Positions 27,898-35,713 of a DNA stretch of 64,000 bases are shown piece after piece. Below the pieces are notes generated by a model. That model saw only the letters and a list, made by a program, of their open reading frames with translations. It was not told the origin of the DNA and ran no database searches. The stretch's first letter is position 1; every line of letters starts with the position of its first letter. Location of the stretch: the NCBI GenBank assembly GCA_022486815.1, contig JAKVJW010000010.1:1-64000 (forward strand). The letters are read 5' to 3'. The translations under genes and the position numbers were made by a program. This stretch comes from Prevotella sp. Lineage in GTDB: Bacteria; Bacteroidota; Bacteroidia; Bacteroidales; Bacteroidaceae.

Positions 27898-28554
27898 ATG
27901 CCAAAGAAGAATCTAAGTAAACAAAAGAAGATGTCTACCCGCGTGGATTTCACACCAATGGTAGATATGATGATGCTTCTGATCACATTCTTTATGCTAT
28001 GTACTACATTGAACAAGCCTCAGACGATGAAGTTGACGATGCCTAGTAACGATAAGAATGTGAATAAGAATGACCAATCAGAAACTAAGGCTTCCCAGAC
28101 CATTACAATTTATATTGCAGCTAACAATAAAATCTATTATGGCGAAGGACTTCCTCAATATAGTAACCCTGGCTGGTTAAAAGAAACGACCTATGGTAAG
28201 AATGGAATCCGAAAAGTGCTGATTAGTCACCGCACTGAAGACGGAACAGATCCAGTAGCTCAGATCATGCTGGCTAAACAAAAACTGGATGCTCAGAAGT
28301 TAAAGAATCCTTCTGCCTGGCCGGACAGCGTTTATCAAAAACAATTGAGCAAACTAAAGGATGGTTATGTGAATGGAAACAACAACGCTCCAATTCCTAC
28401 CCTGACGATAGTCATCAAGCCGATGACAACTTGTTCATACAAAAACTTGGTTGACGTACTCGATGAGATGCAGATATGCAGTATTGGTAAATATGTCATT
28501 GATAAGATTAGCTCTGATGACATGGGCTTAATCAAGCTCAAAGGAATCAAGTAA
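27898..28554 (+). CDS. exbD: ExbD-family proton channel subunit (second copy)
   Basis: A 218-residue paralogue of the preceding protein. Asp23 in DFTPMVDMMMLLITFFML is the pore Asp, and the periplasmic part ends with LTIVIKPMTTCSYKNLVDVL. Two divergent ExbD proteins per ExbB are standard in Bacteroidota and may form a heterodimer inside the ExbB ring (inference). It is cotranscribed with exbB and tonB. Confidence 0.92.
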   Translation: MPKKNLSKQKKMSTRVDFTPMVDMMMLLITFFMLCTTLNKPQTMKLTMPSNDKNVNKNDQSETKASQTITIYIAANNKIYYGEGLPQYSNPGWLKETTYGKNGIRKVLISHRTEDGTDPVAQIMLAKQKLDAQKLKNPSAWPDSVYQKQLSKLKDGYVNGNNNAPIPTLTIVIKPMTTCSYKNLVDVLDEMQICSIGKYVIDKISSDDMGLIKLKGIK

Positions 28555-28591
28555 AATCTGACAGTGAATAATCATTTAAAAGTAAAGAACA

Positions 28592-29428
28592 ATGTCAAAA
28601 ATTGATCTATACGACCCTCAATGGGTTAACATGATTTTCCAAGGAAGAAACAAGGCATACGGAGCTTATAAACTTCGTACGTCTATTTCCAAAAGGAATG
28701 TCATGGCCATCATCATTATGCTCATTGCTGCTGCCATTATTGCATCTATCCTTGGAATTCAAGCTATAGTGAAAGCCAATCAACAGAAAGTGGCAGTCAC
28801 TACAAGTGTCGAACTCTCTCAACTTGCCAATAAAAAGAAAGCAGTAGTAGAGAAAAGAACCGTCATTAAGGAAGAAAAGAAGGAAGTCGTTAAGCAGGTC
28901 AAGAGTTCTATCAAATTCACAGCTCCTGTTATCAAAAAGGATAATGAAGTTAAGAAGGAAATCGTCTCTCAAGAGGATCTGAATAACACGAAGACAGCCG
29001 TTGGTGCATTTGACGTAAAAGGAAACAGTGATCAAGGAACTGTTCTGAAAGCAGAACAGGAAATTGCTCAGCCTGCTCCACCAGCACCAAAACCAAGTGC
29101 CGAAATAGAAAACAAGGTGTTTGATGTCGTAGAACAAATGCCTTCTTTCCCTGGTGGTAATTCAGCTCTGATGTCATACTTGAACAGTAATGTAAAGTAT
29201 CCAGTAGTTGCACAAGAGAATGGCGTTCAAGGACGCGTTGTAATTTCATTCGTTGTAGAAAAAGATGGCTCTATCACTGATGTACAAGTCGTAAAATCAG
29301 TGGATCCTTCACTTGACCGTGAAGCATCTAGAGTCGTACGAAGTATGCCACGCTGGAACCCTGGCAAACAAAATGGTCAGGCAGTACGTGTAAAATATGA
29401 CGTACCTGTATCGTTCAGATTGCAATAA
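28592..29428 (+). CDS. tonB: TonB energy-transducing protein
   Basis: A 278-residue protein. The cytosolic N-terminus (WVNMIFQGRNKAYGAYKLR) is typical of Bacteroidota TonB. One transmembrane helix lies at 38-60. A Lys/Glu/Val-rich periplasmic linker with a short Pro-Ala stretch (AQPAPPAPKPS) leads to the C-terminal TonB domain at about 190-278 (MPSFPGGNSALMSYLNSNVK, GRVVISFVVEKDG, MPRWNPGKQNGQAVRVKY). It carries energy from ExbBD to outer-membrane receptors such as the two in this window. Hairpins follow the stop. Confidence 0.95.
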   Translation: MSKIDLYDPQWVNMIFQGRNKAYGAYKLRTSISKRNVMAIIIMLIAAAIIASILGIQAIVKANQQKVAVTTSVELSQLANKKKAVVEKRTVIKEEKKEVVKQVKSSIKFTAPVIKKDNEVKKEIVSQEDLNNTKTAVGAFDVKGNSDQGTVLKAEQEIAQPAPPAPKPSAEIENKVFDVVEQMPSFPGGNSALMSYLNSNVKYPVVAQENGVQGRVVISFVVEKDGSITDVQVVKSVDPSLDREASRVVRSMPRWNPGKQNGQAVRVKYDVPVSFRLQ

Positions 29429-29444
29429 AGAATGAAAGTCATCC

Positions 29445-29465
29445 ATCCTGCTTTTCTTGCAGGAT
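29445..29465 (+). repeat. Small hairpin after tonB
   Basis: ATCCTGC and GCAGGAT (7-bp arms, 7-nt loop), 17 bp past the tonB stop, immediately before a larger hairpin. Confidence 0.5.
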
Positions 29466-29472
29466 ACTAAAA

Positions 29473-29523
29473 GTCGTCCTTGTGCTTTGTACCCAAAATT
29501 GGGTTCGAGGGCGCAAGGACGAC
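29473..29523 (+). terminator. Strong 51-nt hairpin between tonB and the PstS-like gene
   Basis: GTCGTCCTTG-GC pairs with GC-CAAGGACGAC. A second stem, ACCCAA/TTGGGT, folds inside the loop. No T-run follows, so it may reduce read-through or stabilise the upstream mRNA instead of acting as a classical terminator. Confidence 0.5.
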
Positions 29524-29852
29524 AAATAGTTTAAAAGGGTTCATTTAACAATCATACACAAAAGTAAAGTTTTTTAATCAATCAGAGAAAAAAGTAGAGC
29601 TGTTAAGAAAGAAGAAAGACTCCCAAGGATATAACCACTTATGAAACAAAATCAAAAAGGTTCATATGTGGATATATTCAGAATCAATAAAGTCAGCAAA
29701 ATACTCTTCACAAAGATCTGAAAGAGAGAGAAGTAGTTTCAAAAAGTCTACAAACCAAAGCAAATCCCAAAAGAATGGCTGGAATCTATGTAGGAACAAG
29801 AAACACCATCTTAAAAAACATATTACCAGTACAACAAAGTTTTCCATAAGCT

Positions 29853-30824
29853 ATGAGAAAGAACTTTAAAAATAAATTTACAAATGCGCTATTGCTGCTA
29901 AGCATTATCACGGTAATTGCTTCATGTGGACCTCATAAGCGTAAAGACGGCAGGACTGATACTTATTCATCAGGAGTAATCAGCTTTGCATCTGATGAAA
30001 GTTTCAGCCCCATTGTAGATGAAGAAAGAGAAGTCTTTGAAAGCATATATCAGAAAGCAAAAGTCAAGCCGATCTATACTGACGAGACAGATGCAGTGAA
30101 TGAATTGATGAAAGGCAAGATATGTCTTGTAATTACATCACGCAATTTCTCCAAAAAAGAATATGAGAACTTACGAGCCAGAAAGTTCATGCCACAAGCT
30201 ATTAAATTAGCATACGACGGACTTGCGCTTATTGTCAATAGAAACAATACAGACACTTGCCTGACAGTCAATCAGATCAAAGATATTCTCCTAGGCAAGA
30301 TCGTGACTTGGAAGCAAGTCAATCCCCATTCAAATAAGGGAACCATTCAAGTAGTATTTGATCGGAACGGCTCTAGTGCAGTCAACTGGTGTGTTGACTC
30401 ACTCTTAAAAGGGAAACCATTTAAGAGTAAGGATATCATGGCAGCAAAAGGAAGTAAACAAGTTGTTGACTATGTTCAAAAGACACCTAATGCAATTGGA
30501 ATCATCGGTTCAAACTGGTTGAACGATGAAGGTGACACGACCAACACTACCTTCAAGAAAAATATAACAGTCGTCTCCGTAAGTAGAATGGCAAAAGCAA
30601 CACCATATAATAGTTGGAAACCATACCAATATTATTTATACAATGGAAATTATCCACTGATCAGAACGATATATGCACTTTTGAACGACCCCCTGAATGC
30701 TCTTCCATGGGGCTTTGCACATTTCATAGAATCACCACAGGGACAAATGATTATCTATAAGACAGGACTCCTCCCTTATAATGGGGATATAACAGTGAGA
30801 GACATCAATGTAAGCAGCAAGTGA
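29853..30824 (+). CDS. PstS-like substrate-binding lipoprotein
   Basis: A 323-residue lipoprotein (lipobox VIASC, Cys25) with a PBP-like fold of the phosphate-binding type. ISFASDESFSPIVDEE, an ITSRNFSKKEYENL segment, YDGLALIVNRNNTDTCLT, VNQIKDILLGKI, VVFDRNGSSAVNW and AIGIIGSNWLND follow the PstS order. No pstCAB genes are nearby; it instead follows tonB and precedes a TPR protein. A role in phosphate uptake is therefore doubtful. Association with the TonB system is suggested only by context. The gap to tonB contains hairpins, so it may be transcribed separately. Confidence 0.8.
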   Translation: MRKNFKNKFTNALLLLSIITVIASCGPHKRKDGRTDTYSSGVISFASDESFSPIVDEEREVFESIYQKAKVKPIYTDETDAVNELMKGKICLVITSRNFSKKEYENLRARKFMPQAIKLAYDGLALIVNRNNTDTCLTVNQIKDILLGKIVTWKQVNPHSNKGTIQVVFDRNGSSAVNWCVDSLLKGKPFKSKDIMAAKGSKQVVDYVQKTPNAIGIIGSNWLNDEGDTTNTTFKKNITVVSVSRMAKATPYNSWKPYQYYLYNGNYPLIRTIYALLNDPLNALPWGFAHFIESPQGQMIIYKTGLLPYNGDITVRDINVSSK

Positions 30825-30888
30825 AAACAAAACAAGTACGATAAAAAATAGGAAAAAGGTAAAAAGTAAGTAATTAAAAAGTACGATT

Positions 30889-32316
30889 ATGAAAACCATC
30901 AAATATTTAGTCTTCGCCGCACTACTTTTCCTGAGTGCAGGCATGAGTGCAACTGCACAAGAAAATCAACAAACAAATTCTGAGGTCAAAAACATCACCA
31001 AAGCAATTACAGCAAACAAAAACAATCTGGATGCTATCAAAGACCAAGTAAAAGATTTTGTAAAGAGTAACAAAAAGAATCCTGAGGCGTTGGTCGGATT
31101 AGGAGAGGCCTATCTGAATATCAAAGATACAGCAAATGCTGCGAAATATGCACAGATGGCAATCTCAAGAGACAAACATTACGGTAATGCATATTGCCTC
31201 CTTGGCGATATTGCTGTACTAAAAGATGACGGCGGAGCAGCCGCAATGTGGTATCAAAATGCAAAAACGATGGATCCAATGAATCCCAAAGGCTATATTC
31301 GTTATGCCAGCATATATCGTGGCAGAAGTCCAGAAGAAGCCCTTCAGTCATTGGAAGAGTTGAAGAAGGTATTACCTAATTATCCTGCAGAGTCTGAAGC
31401 TGCACATTTTATGTACACGGCCAGAAAATTCGATAAAGCCGTTTTATACTACAGCAAAGCAGACTCAACTAAACTAGATGAAGGTCGCCTGCGCGAATAT
31501 GCCTTAGCTAGTTATTTTACAGGTAACACAGCAAAAAGTCTGGGTATATCAAAATATGGGAACAGCCGCTCACCCAGAGACCCTGTCTTCAATCGTCTGA
31601 CCTTCTACAATTCACTCGCAGCAAAAGATTACGCAACAGCAACAGAATACGCAGAGAAGCTATTTAACGCCTCTGACAGTGCCAAGATCATAGAAAGGGA
31701 TTACCTCAATGCAGGCCATGCCTATATGGGACTTAGCAACTATGCAAAAGCTGTAGAGATGTACAAACAAGCCTCACAAATAAATGCTAACGATAATGAT
31801 ATCCATAAATTCCTGTCAAATGCCTATAGCAGTGAGAATGATACAGAAGATGCCTTAAATGAATACAACACGTATATCAAGAATAAAGATAACAGTACTG
31901 CCAACGATTACATGTCACTGGCTGAGATCTATTCCAGCGCTGCAAACAAAGCGCTAAAACCTACAGACAAAATAAAATATCTGCAAAAAGCAGACTCTGT
32001 CTATATGGATATTGCTTCAAAATTCCCGGAATACAAGGCCTATGGCACTTATATGCGTGCTACCGTGAACAGCAATATGGATCCAGACTTTAAGAAAGGA
32101 CTCGCAAAACCATTCTATGAGCAACTCATTACTATCGTGGAAGGACACACAACTAAAGGTTCTAATGATGATGCTTACTTAAAGGCTGCTTATTACTATC
32201 TTGGAGCTTACTACTATACACAAGGCAATAAAACCGATGGAAACATCTACTGGAAAAAACTATTAGATGTAGATCCGGAAAACACAACTGCCAAGGAAGC
32301 TCTCGGTATCAAATAA
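30889..32316 (+). CDS. Secreted TPR-repeat protein
   Basis: A 475-residue protein with a signal peptide (about 1-24, ending SATAQ) and at least eight TPR-like helix pairs, for example PEALVGLGEAYLNIKDTANA, YGNAYCLLGDIAVLKDD, RDYLNAGHAYMGLSNYAKAV and AAYYYLGAYYYTQGNKTDGN. It is probably periplasmic and mediates protein-protein contact. It lies 64 bp after the PstS-like gene; exbB-exbD-exbD-tonB-lipoprotein-TPR is a recurring Bacteroidota arrangement (established context, function unknown). A clean terminator follows. Confidence 0.85.
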   Translation: MKTIKYLVFAALLFLSAGMSATAQENQQTNSEVKNITKAITANKNNLDAIKDQVKDFVKSNKKNPEALVGLGEAYLNIKDTANAAKYAQMAISRDKHYGNAYCLLGDIAVLKDDGGAAAMWYQNAKTMDPMNPKGYIRYASIYRGRSPEEALQSLEELKKVLPNYPAESEAAHFMYTARKFDKAVLYYSKADSTKLDEGRLREYALASYFTGNTAKSLGISKYGNSRSPRDPVFNRLTFYNSLAAKDYATATEYAEKLFNASDSAKIIERDYLNAGHAYMGLSNYAKAVEMYKQASQINANDNDIHKFLSNAYSSENDTEDALNEYNTYIKNKDNSTANDYMSLAEIYSSAANKALKPTDKIKYLQKADSVYMDIASKFPEYKAYGTYMRATVNSNMDPDFKKGLAKPFYEQLITIVEGHTTKGSNDDAYLKAAYYYLGAYYYTQGNKTDGNIYWKKLLDVDPENTTAKEALGIK

Positions 32317-32361
32317 ACAGAAAAGAATATTATAGAGCTAAAAGCTCATAAACTACTAATT

Positions 32362-32404
32362 AAAAAAGCGGGAAGAGAATTTAGAATTTTCTTCCCGCTT
32401 TTGC
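32362..32404 (+). terminator. Rho-independent terminator after the TPR gene
   Basis: AAGCGGGAAG pairs with CTTCCCGCTT (15-nt loop), preceded by an A-run and followed by TTTTG. Confidence 0.85.
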
Positions 32405-32454
32405 TATTATAAAGATAAGTTTAACAAGTAAAAATACCATAGCAAAAAACTGGC

Positions 32455-32485
32455 ATAAAAAAAGGTGGTTCGTCTGAACCACCTT
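32455..32485 (-). terminator. Rho-independent terminator after ferredoxin
   Basis: On the minus strand AAGGTGGTTC pairs with GAACCACCTT around a 4-nt loop, followed by a seven-T run. Confidence 0.85.
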
Positions 32486-32517
32486 ACCTGTTTATATTAA
32501 ACAAGGAATTTCTCTTC

Positions 32518-32688
32518 TTATGGAAGACTAATTGCATCGTTCGGACAAACACTTGCACAAGTACCACACTCAGTGCAAAGATCCGGATCAATAGAATACT
32601 TCTCATCACCTGCAGAAATAGCACCTGAAGGACATTCATCAAGGCAGGTTCCACAAGCCAAACAATTGTCACCAATTACGTAAGCCAT
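32518..32688 (-). CDS. Ferredoxin, 2x[4Fe-4S]
   Basis: A 56-residue clostridial-type ferredoxin on the minus strand, too short for common ORF cut-offs. Two cluster motifs are complete: CLACGTCLDECP (C9, C12, C15, C19) and CTECGTCASVCP (C38, C41, C44, C48). The start MAYVIGDNC is typical. It is a low-potential electron carrier, for example for pyruvate:ferredoxin oxidoreductase in anaerobes (family knowledge). It is monocistronic, with a -7 box ~75 bp upstream and a strong terminator 33 bp downstream. Confidence 0.95.
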   Translation of the reverse strand: MAYVIGDNCLACGTCLDECPSGAISAGDEKYSIDPDLCTECGTCASVCPNDAISLP

Positions 32689-32762
32689 AGTCTTTAATTT
32701 TATTTGTTATGAATATTGTTTTTGTAAAATATGCAATCAAGCGATTGACTGCACAAGCAATG

Positions 32763-32770
32763 CAAAGTTA
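32763..32770 (-). promoter_or_regulatory. -7 element of the ferredoxin promoter
   Basis: TAACTTTG followed by C on the minus strand, 75 bp upstream of the start codon. No clear -33 element. Confidence 0.5.
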
Positions 32771-32889
32771 AGAATAAATTTCGGAATACCTAATAATGAG
32801 GATTCATTTTAGCATTATTTATAACTAAAAATATTCTATAGTATAAGAGATAAAATCCCCGAAAAGCAAAAACTTTAACTGTGCACAAC

Positions 32890-33741
32890 TCACTTCGTTT
32901 TAGTAAAGTCAAGGGTTAAGTCACCAACAAAGATTGCACTCTTACCATTCTGATCATCGGGAATACGCTTACCATCAAGATTCTTAACGTACATCAATGA
33001 CTTGAAAAAAGAGTGAGAATGACCCCCCAAAACAAGATCGATATAGCGGCTTCCACTTATAAGATCCTCATCATCCTGGGCATCATTGATATCCCAACCC
33101 AAATGAGAAAGGCAGATGATCAGATCACATTTCTTTTTCTCCTTCAAATAGGTAGCAACCTGCAATGCTTTCTTAACCGGATCCAGAAACTTTACTCCAA
33201 CACATTTTCTATCATCAACCAAGCCCTTCAAATGAGGGCTCAAACCGAATACACCAATTTTAAGGCCCTTACGCCTAATAATTATCCAAGGTTTGACCAA
33301 ACCTTCAACAGGGGTACCGGTAAAATCATAGTTAGCACAAAGAATTGGAAAATGAGCCTCTTTGAAAATCCTTGCCATATTCTCCAATCCAAAATCAAAC
33401 TCATGATTGCCTATCACAGCTGCATCATAACGCATGATATTCATCAAACCAACTTCAACATCTCCCTTGAAGAGCGTATAATATGGAGAACCTTGAGAAA
33501 AATCACCACTATCAAAAAGCAGCAGATCAGGATGAACAACCCTTTGCTTTCTGATCATTGAGACTCTACGTACAAAACCTCCTCGATTAGCCCAAAAAGT
33601 ATCTGCAAGATTCTTGTTTAAAGGCATAATACAACTATGCGCATCATTGGTATGCAATATAACCAGTTCCTTCTTTTGCGCATAAAGCGGAGAAAAGAAT
33701 ATCAATAACACAAACACGAGAAAAGAAAAATTCTTTTTCAT
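32890..33741 (-). CDS. 5'-nucleotidase family metallophosphatase (N-terminal catalytic half)
   Basis: A 283-residue secreted protein (signal MKKNFSFLVFVLLIFFSPLY). Dinuclear-metal motifs are intact: HTNDAHS, LFDSGDFSQGSPYYT, GNHEFDFG, LSHLGWD and GGHSHSF. It corresponds to the calcineurin-like half of UshA/5'-nucleotidase and ends where the substrate-binding domain would begin. That domain is the separate gene 82 bp upstream, so the enzyme is probably assembled from two polypeptides that dephosphorylate nucleotides at the cell surface or periplasm (inference). Confidence 0.9.
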   Translation of the reverse strand: MKKNFSFLVFVLLIFFSPLYAQKKELVILHTNDAHSCIMPLNKNLADTFWANRGGFVRRVSMIRKQRVVHPDLLLFDSGDFSQGSPYYTLFKGDVEVGLMNIMRYDAAVIGNHEFDFGLENMARIFKEAHFPILCANYDFTGTPVEGLVKPWIIIRRKGLKIGVFGLSPHLKGLVDDRKCVGVKFLDPVKKALQVATYLKEKKKCDLIICLSHLGWDINDAQDDEDLISGSRYIDLVLGGHSHSFFKSLMYVKNLDGKRIPDDQNGKSAIFVGDLTLDFTKTK

Positions 33742-33823
33742 TATCTATCTACTAAAGAGTCAAGTAATTATAAATCCTGTAAACTTTTATACATTTATCG
33801 TAGCACTAACCTTTTACGAAAAA

Positions 33824-34591
33824 CTATTTTACGATAATCCTTCCTTCAATATGAGGATTAATGACGACACCTTTCTTCATCTGCAACTCGAAATAAGCCC
33901 TGATAAGAAAACGAACATCATTCTTCTTCTCCTGAGGAGAAACCACATCAGTACCCTTCTGAAAGGCAACCATATCATCATTCCCTTGGGCAAGATAATC
34001 CAAAGTAGCCACCCTGTATAGAGCATCCGGATCCACAAGTTTCTTATGAATCTCAGCTTTCAATAATTTTCCTTCCTTGGAAATCACAAGATTAACACTC
34101 CTGCTCACTCCCTCACCTCCACGCATCGCAATCTGACGAAAAAGATCTAGCACATCAGAACCTTTCAGAGTCAAGAAGCAAATCTTATTTTCAAAAGGAG
34201 CAGCATCTAATATATCACCTACTGTAACAGCACCTTTAGGTATAGCAGCACGAATACCACCTATATTATAGACCGCAAAATCCGGATGTTCATGAAAAGA
34301 CTCACCACCCCAGATCAGTATATCGGAGAACAAATCCGAGAGCTCACTTTCAGGCCTATGCTTTATCATATATTTTCCTGAATAACCCACTACAGGATTC
34401 ATTAAACTATCAACCACATGGGTATAAGGAGCAACAAAAGCTTCTGCCTTAGCATCAGGTTGAGAATCATACACACTATCTATCAGAATTCTCTGACGGG
34501 AAATGCCACTCAGCACATAATGAGTACCGCTACAGCCCCCACAAAAAAACATGAAGAGGGGCATTCCCCAGATCACAAATTTATTCTTCAT
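33824..34591 (-). CDS. 5'-nucleotidase C-terminal domain lipoprotein
   Basis: A 255-residue protein with a lipobox-like CGGC (Cys20), then the 5'-nucleotidase C-terminal (substrate-specificity) domain: YNIGGIRAAIPKGAVTVGDI, ILDAAPFENKICFLTLKGSD and RVATLDYLAQGNDDM. It has no metallophosphatase half; that is encoded by the next gene. The start was set at MKNKFVIWGMPLF because a -7 box lies between this ATG and the next possible start upstream. Lipidation would tether a two-part nucleotidase to a membrane. Confidence 0.88.
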   Translation of the reverse strand: MKNKFVIWGMPLFMFFCGGCSGTHYVLSGISRQRILIDSVYDSQPDAKAEAFVAPYTHVVDSLMNPVVGYSGKYMIKHRPESELSDLFSDILIWGGESFHEHPDFAVYNIGGIRAAIPKGAVTVGDILDAAPFENKICFLTLKGSDVLDLFRQIAMRGGEGVSRSVNLVISKEGKLLKAEIHKKLVDPDALYRVATLDYLAQGNDDMVAFQKGTDVVSPQEKKNDVRFLIRAYFELQMKKGVVINPHIEGRIIVK

Positions 34592-34609
34592 TTTAAATTG
34601 ATTATACGG

Positions 34610-34617
34610 CAAAATTA
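34610..34617 (-). promoter_or_regulatory. -7 element of the 5'-nucleotidase gene pair
   Basis: TAATTTTG on the minus strand, 18 bp upstream of the lipoprotein start; -33 poor (CTTG at a 16-bp spacer). Confidence 0.4.
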
Positions 34618-34656
34618 AAGAAAAAAGAGCGAACAAGAAAAGAAAATGGCCAGAAA

Positions 34657-34688
34657 TTTGGAGAAATCAGGAAAAAGCGGTAACTTTG
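34657..34688 (+). promoter_or_regulatory. rplS promoter
   Basis: TTTG, a 20-bp spacer and TAACTTTG followed by C: a full consensus match. The predicted leader is about 80 nt. A 9-bp inverted repeat straddles the -7 box (next entry). Confidence 0.75.
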
Positions 34689-34698
34689 CACCGCTTTT
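34673..34698. repeat. Inverted repeat straddling the rplS -7 box
   Basis: AAAAGCGGT and ACCGCTTTT form perfect 9-bp arms around an 8-nt centre, AACTTTGC. Most of the -7 element lies in the centre. This is a natural shape for a repressor operator, or a 5'-proximal RNA element if transcription starts upstream. Confidence 0.5.
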
Positions 34699-34776
34699 CG
34701 ACGTAACCGCTGGTAACAGAAAAGAATGCTCACTATGTTGCGTTTGAACGACAAACAATATTTAATAATAAACGAA

Positions 34777-35139
34777 ATGGATTTAATTAAAGTTGCTGAG
34801 GAAGCATTTGCAACCGGCAAGAAATTCCCTGAGTTCAAAACAGGAGACACGATTACTGTCGCTTACAAAATTGTCGAGGGTAACAAACAGCGTATTCAGC
34901 TGTATCGTGGTGTTGTCATCAAGATTTCAGGTATAGGTGACAAGAAACGTTTCACTGTAAGAAAAATGTCTGGAACGGTAGGCGTTGAGCGTATTTTCCC
35001 GCTTGAGTCTCCGAATATTGAGTCTATAGAAGTAAATAAGCATGGTAAAGTCCGTCGCTCCAAGCTCTACTACCTGCGCCAATTGACAGGAAAGAAAGCT
35101 CGTATTCGAGAGAAGAGAACTGCAGTAGAGAAAAAATAG
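34777..35139 (+). CDS. rplS: 50S ribosomal protein L19
   Basis: A 120-residue ribosomal protein at the 30S-50S interface. [50 protein letters not shown] and [17 protein letters not shown] cover the whole family. The start [11 protein letters not shown] was chosen; an in-frame ATG 17 codons upstream would add non-family residues. It is not in the usual rpsP-rimM-trmD-rplS group but monocistronic with its own promoter and terminator. Confidence 0.96.
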   Translation: MDLIKVAEEAFATGKKFPEFKTGDTITVAYKIVEGNKQRIQLYRGVVIKISGIGDKKRFTVRKMSGTVGVERIFPLESPNIESIEVNKHGKVRRSKLYYLRQLTGKKARIREKRTAVEKK

Positions 35140-35167
35140 GCATGCAATTTTTAAGGCAAAAAGAATT

Positions 35168-35204
35168 AAAAAAGAGATCCGATAAATATCGGATCTCTTT
35201 TTTT
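35168..35204 (+). terminator. Rho-independent terminator after rplS
   Basis: AAAGAGATCCGATA pairs with TATCGGATCTCTTT, followed by a T-run. Confidence 0.9.
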
Positions 35205-35219
35205 AGGTAAAAACATGGA

Positions 35220-35456
35220 TTATTTATCCTTACTTAAATAATTCATCTGACCATCATCATCCCCATGCAGGGCATCACGAAAATCATTCCAATTTTGGAA
35301 ACCGGCAAAAAGCGCCAGTCTATCCTTTGATTTTGGGGATAAGGAATCTATATGAAGATGATGCTTCTTCAGGATGGCAAATAATTTATTGACATCTGAG
35401 TGCAAATCAACCTTCTTTCCAAATTCCCTCTCTACATCCTTGACTAATACCTTCAT
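35220..35456 (-). CDS. Small conserved-looking hypothetical protein
   Basis: A 78-residue acidic/basic mixed protein not recognised by name. KDVEREFGKKVDLHSDVNKL and the segment RLALFAGFQNWNDF resemble the short helical motif (LARFLGFxxWxDF) seen in many Bacteroidota hypothetical proteins. No membrane segment or catalytic motif. A TATCTTTG at 35493-35500 rules out the longest reading; the ATG at 35456 (or 35468) is used. It ends just after the rplS terminator on the opposite strand. Confidence 0.55.
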   Translation of the reverse strand: MKVLVKDVEREFGKKVDLHSDVNKLFAILKKHHLHIDSLSPKSKDRLALFAGFQNWNDFRDALHGDDDGQMNYLSKDK

Positions 35457-35492
35457 ATAACTTCTCATAACTCTAACATAACTAAACACGTA

Positions 35493-35500
35493 CAAAGATA
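35493..35500 (-). promoter_or_regulatory. -7 element upstream of the small hypothetical gene
   Basis: TATCTTTG on the minus strand, 25-37 bp upstream of the candidate start codons. No TTTG at -33. Confidence 0.4.
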
Positions 35501-35655
35501 ATTCTTTTTACATTATGATCACCATAAAAAGAAAATTTTTGAACATCCATAGCTAAAAAAGATAAAACACAAATCTCAGTTTTCATCTCCGAATCCGAGA
35601 CTATCAAAGACTTCTGCCAGCCTCCAAAACATATACAATAAAATGAAGATTTATT

Positions 35656-35686
35656 TTTGGTTTTCCATCGATTTCCATTATCTTTG
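35656..35686 (+). promoter_or_regulatory. Promoter of the AICAR formyltransferase gene
   Basis: TTTG, a 19-bp spacer and TATCTTTG followed by C: a full consensus. An in-frame ATG at 35657 overlaps the -33 element, so the ATG at 35714 is the true start. Confidence 0.8.
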
Positions 35687-35713
35687 CAGGAAAGAATCAA
35701 AATTCCAAATAGA

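Larger units (their letters stand above)
29429..29852. other. 424-bp gap between tonB and the PstS-like gene
   Basis: The first 100 bp hold two hairpins (next entries). The rest is A-rich leader-like sequence with no convincing gene and no consensus promoter. Confidence 0.6.

Noticed and set aside
29666..29869. 67-codon Ser/Lys-rich frame before the PstS-like gene
   Set aside because: It overlaps the start of the PstS-like gene, and its composition reflects an A-rich leader; no family features.
32484..32675. 63-codon hydrophobic frame on the minus strand near 32.5 kb
   Set aside because: It is another frame of the ferredoxin gene, whose eight cluster cysteines identify the real product.
35657..35713. 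Longer N-terminus for AICAR formyltransferase
   Set aside because: The ATG at 35657 lies inside the -33 element of a perfect promoter, so it cannot be transcribed from it; family similarity begins at the ATG at 35714.
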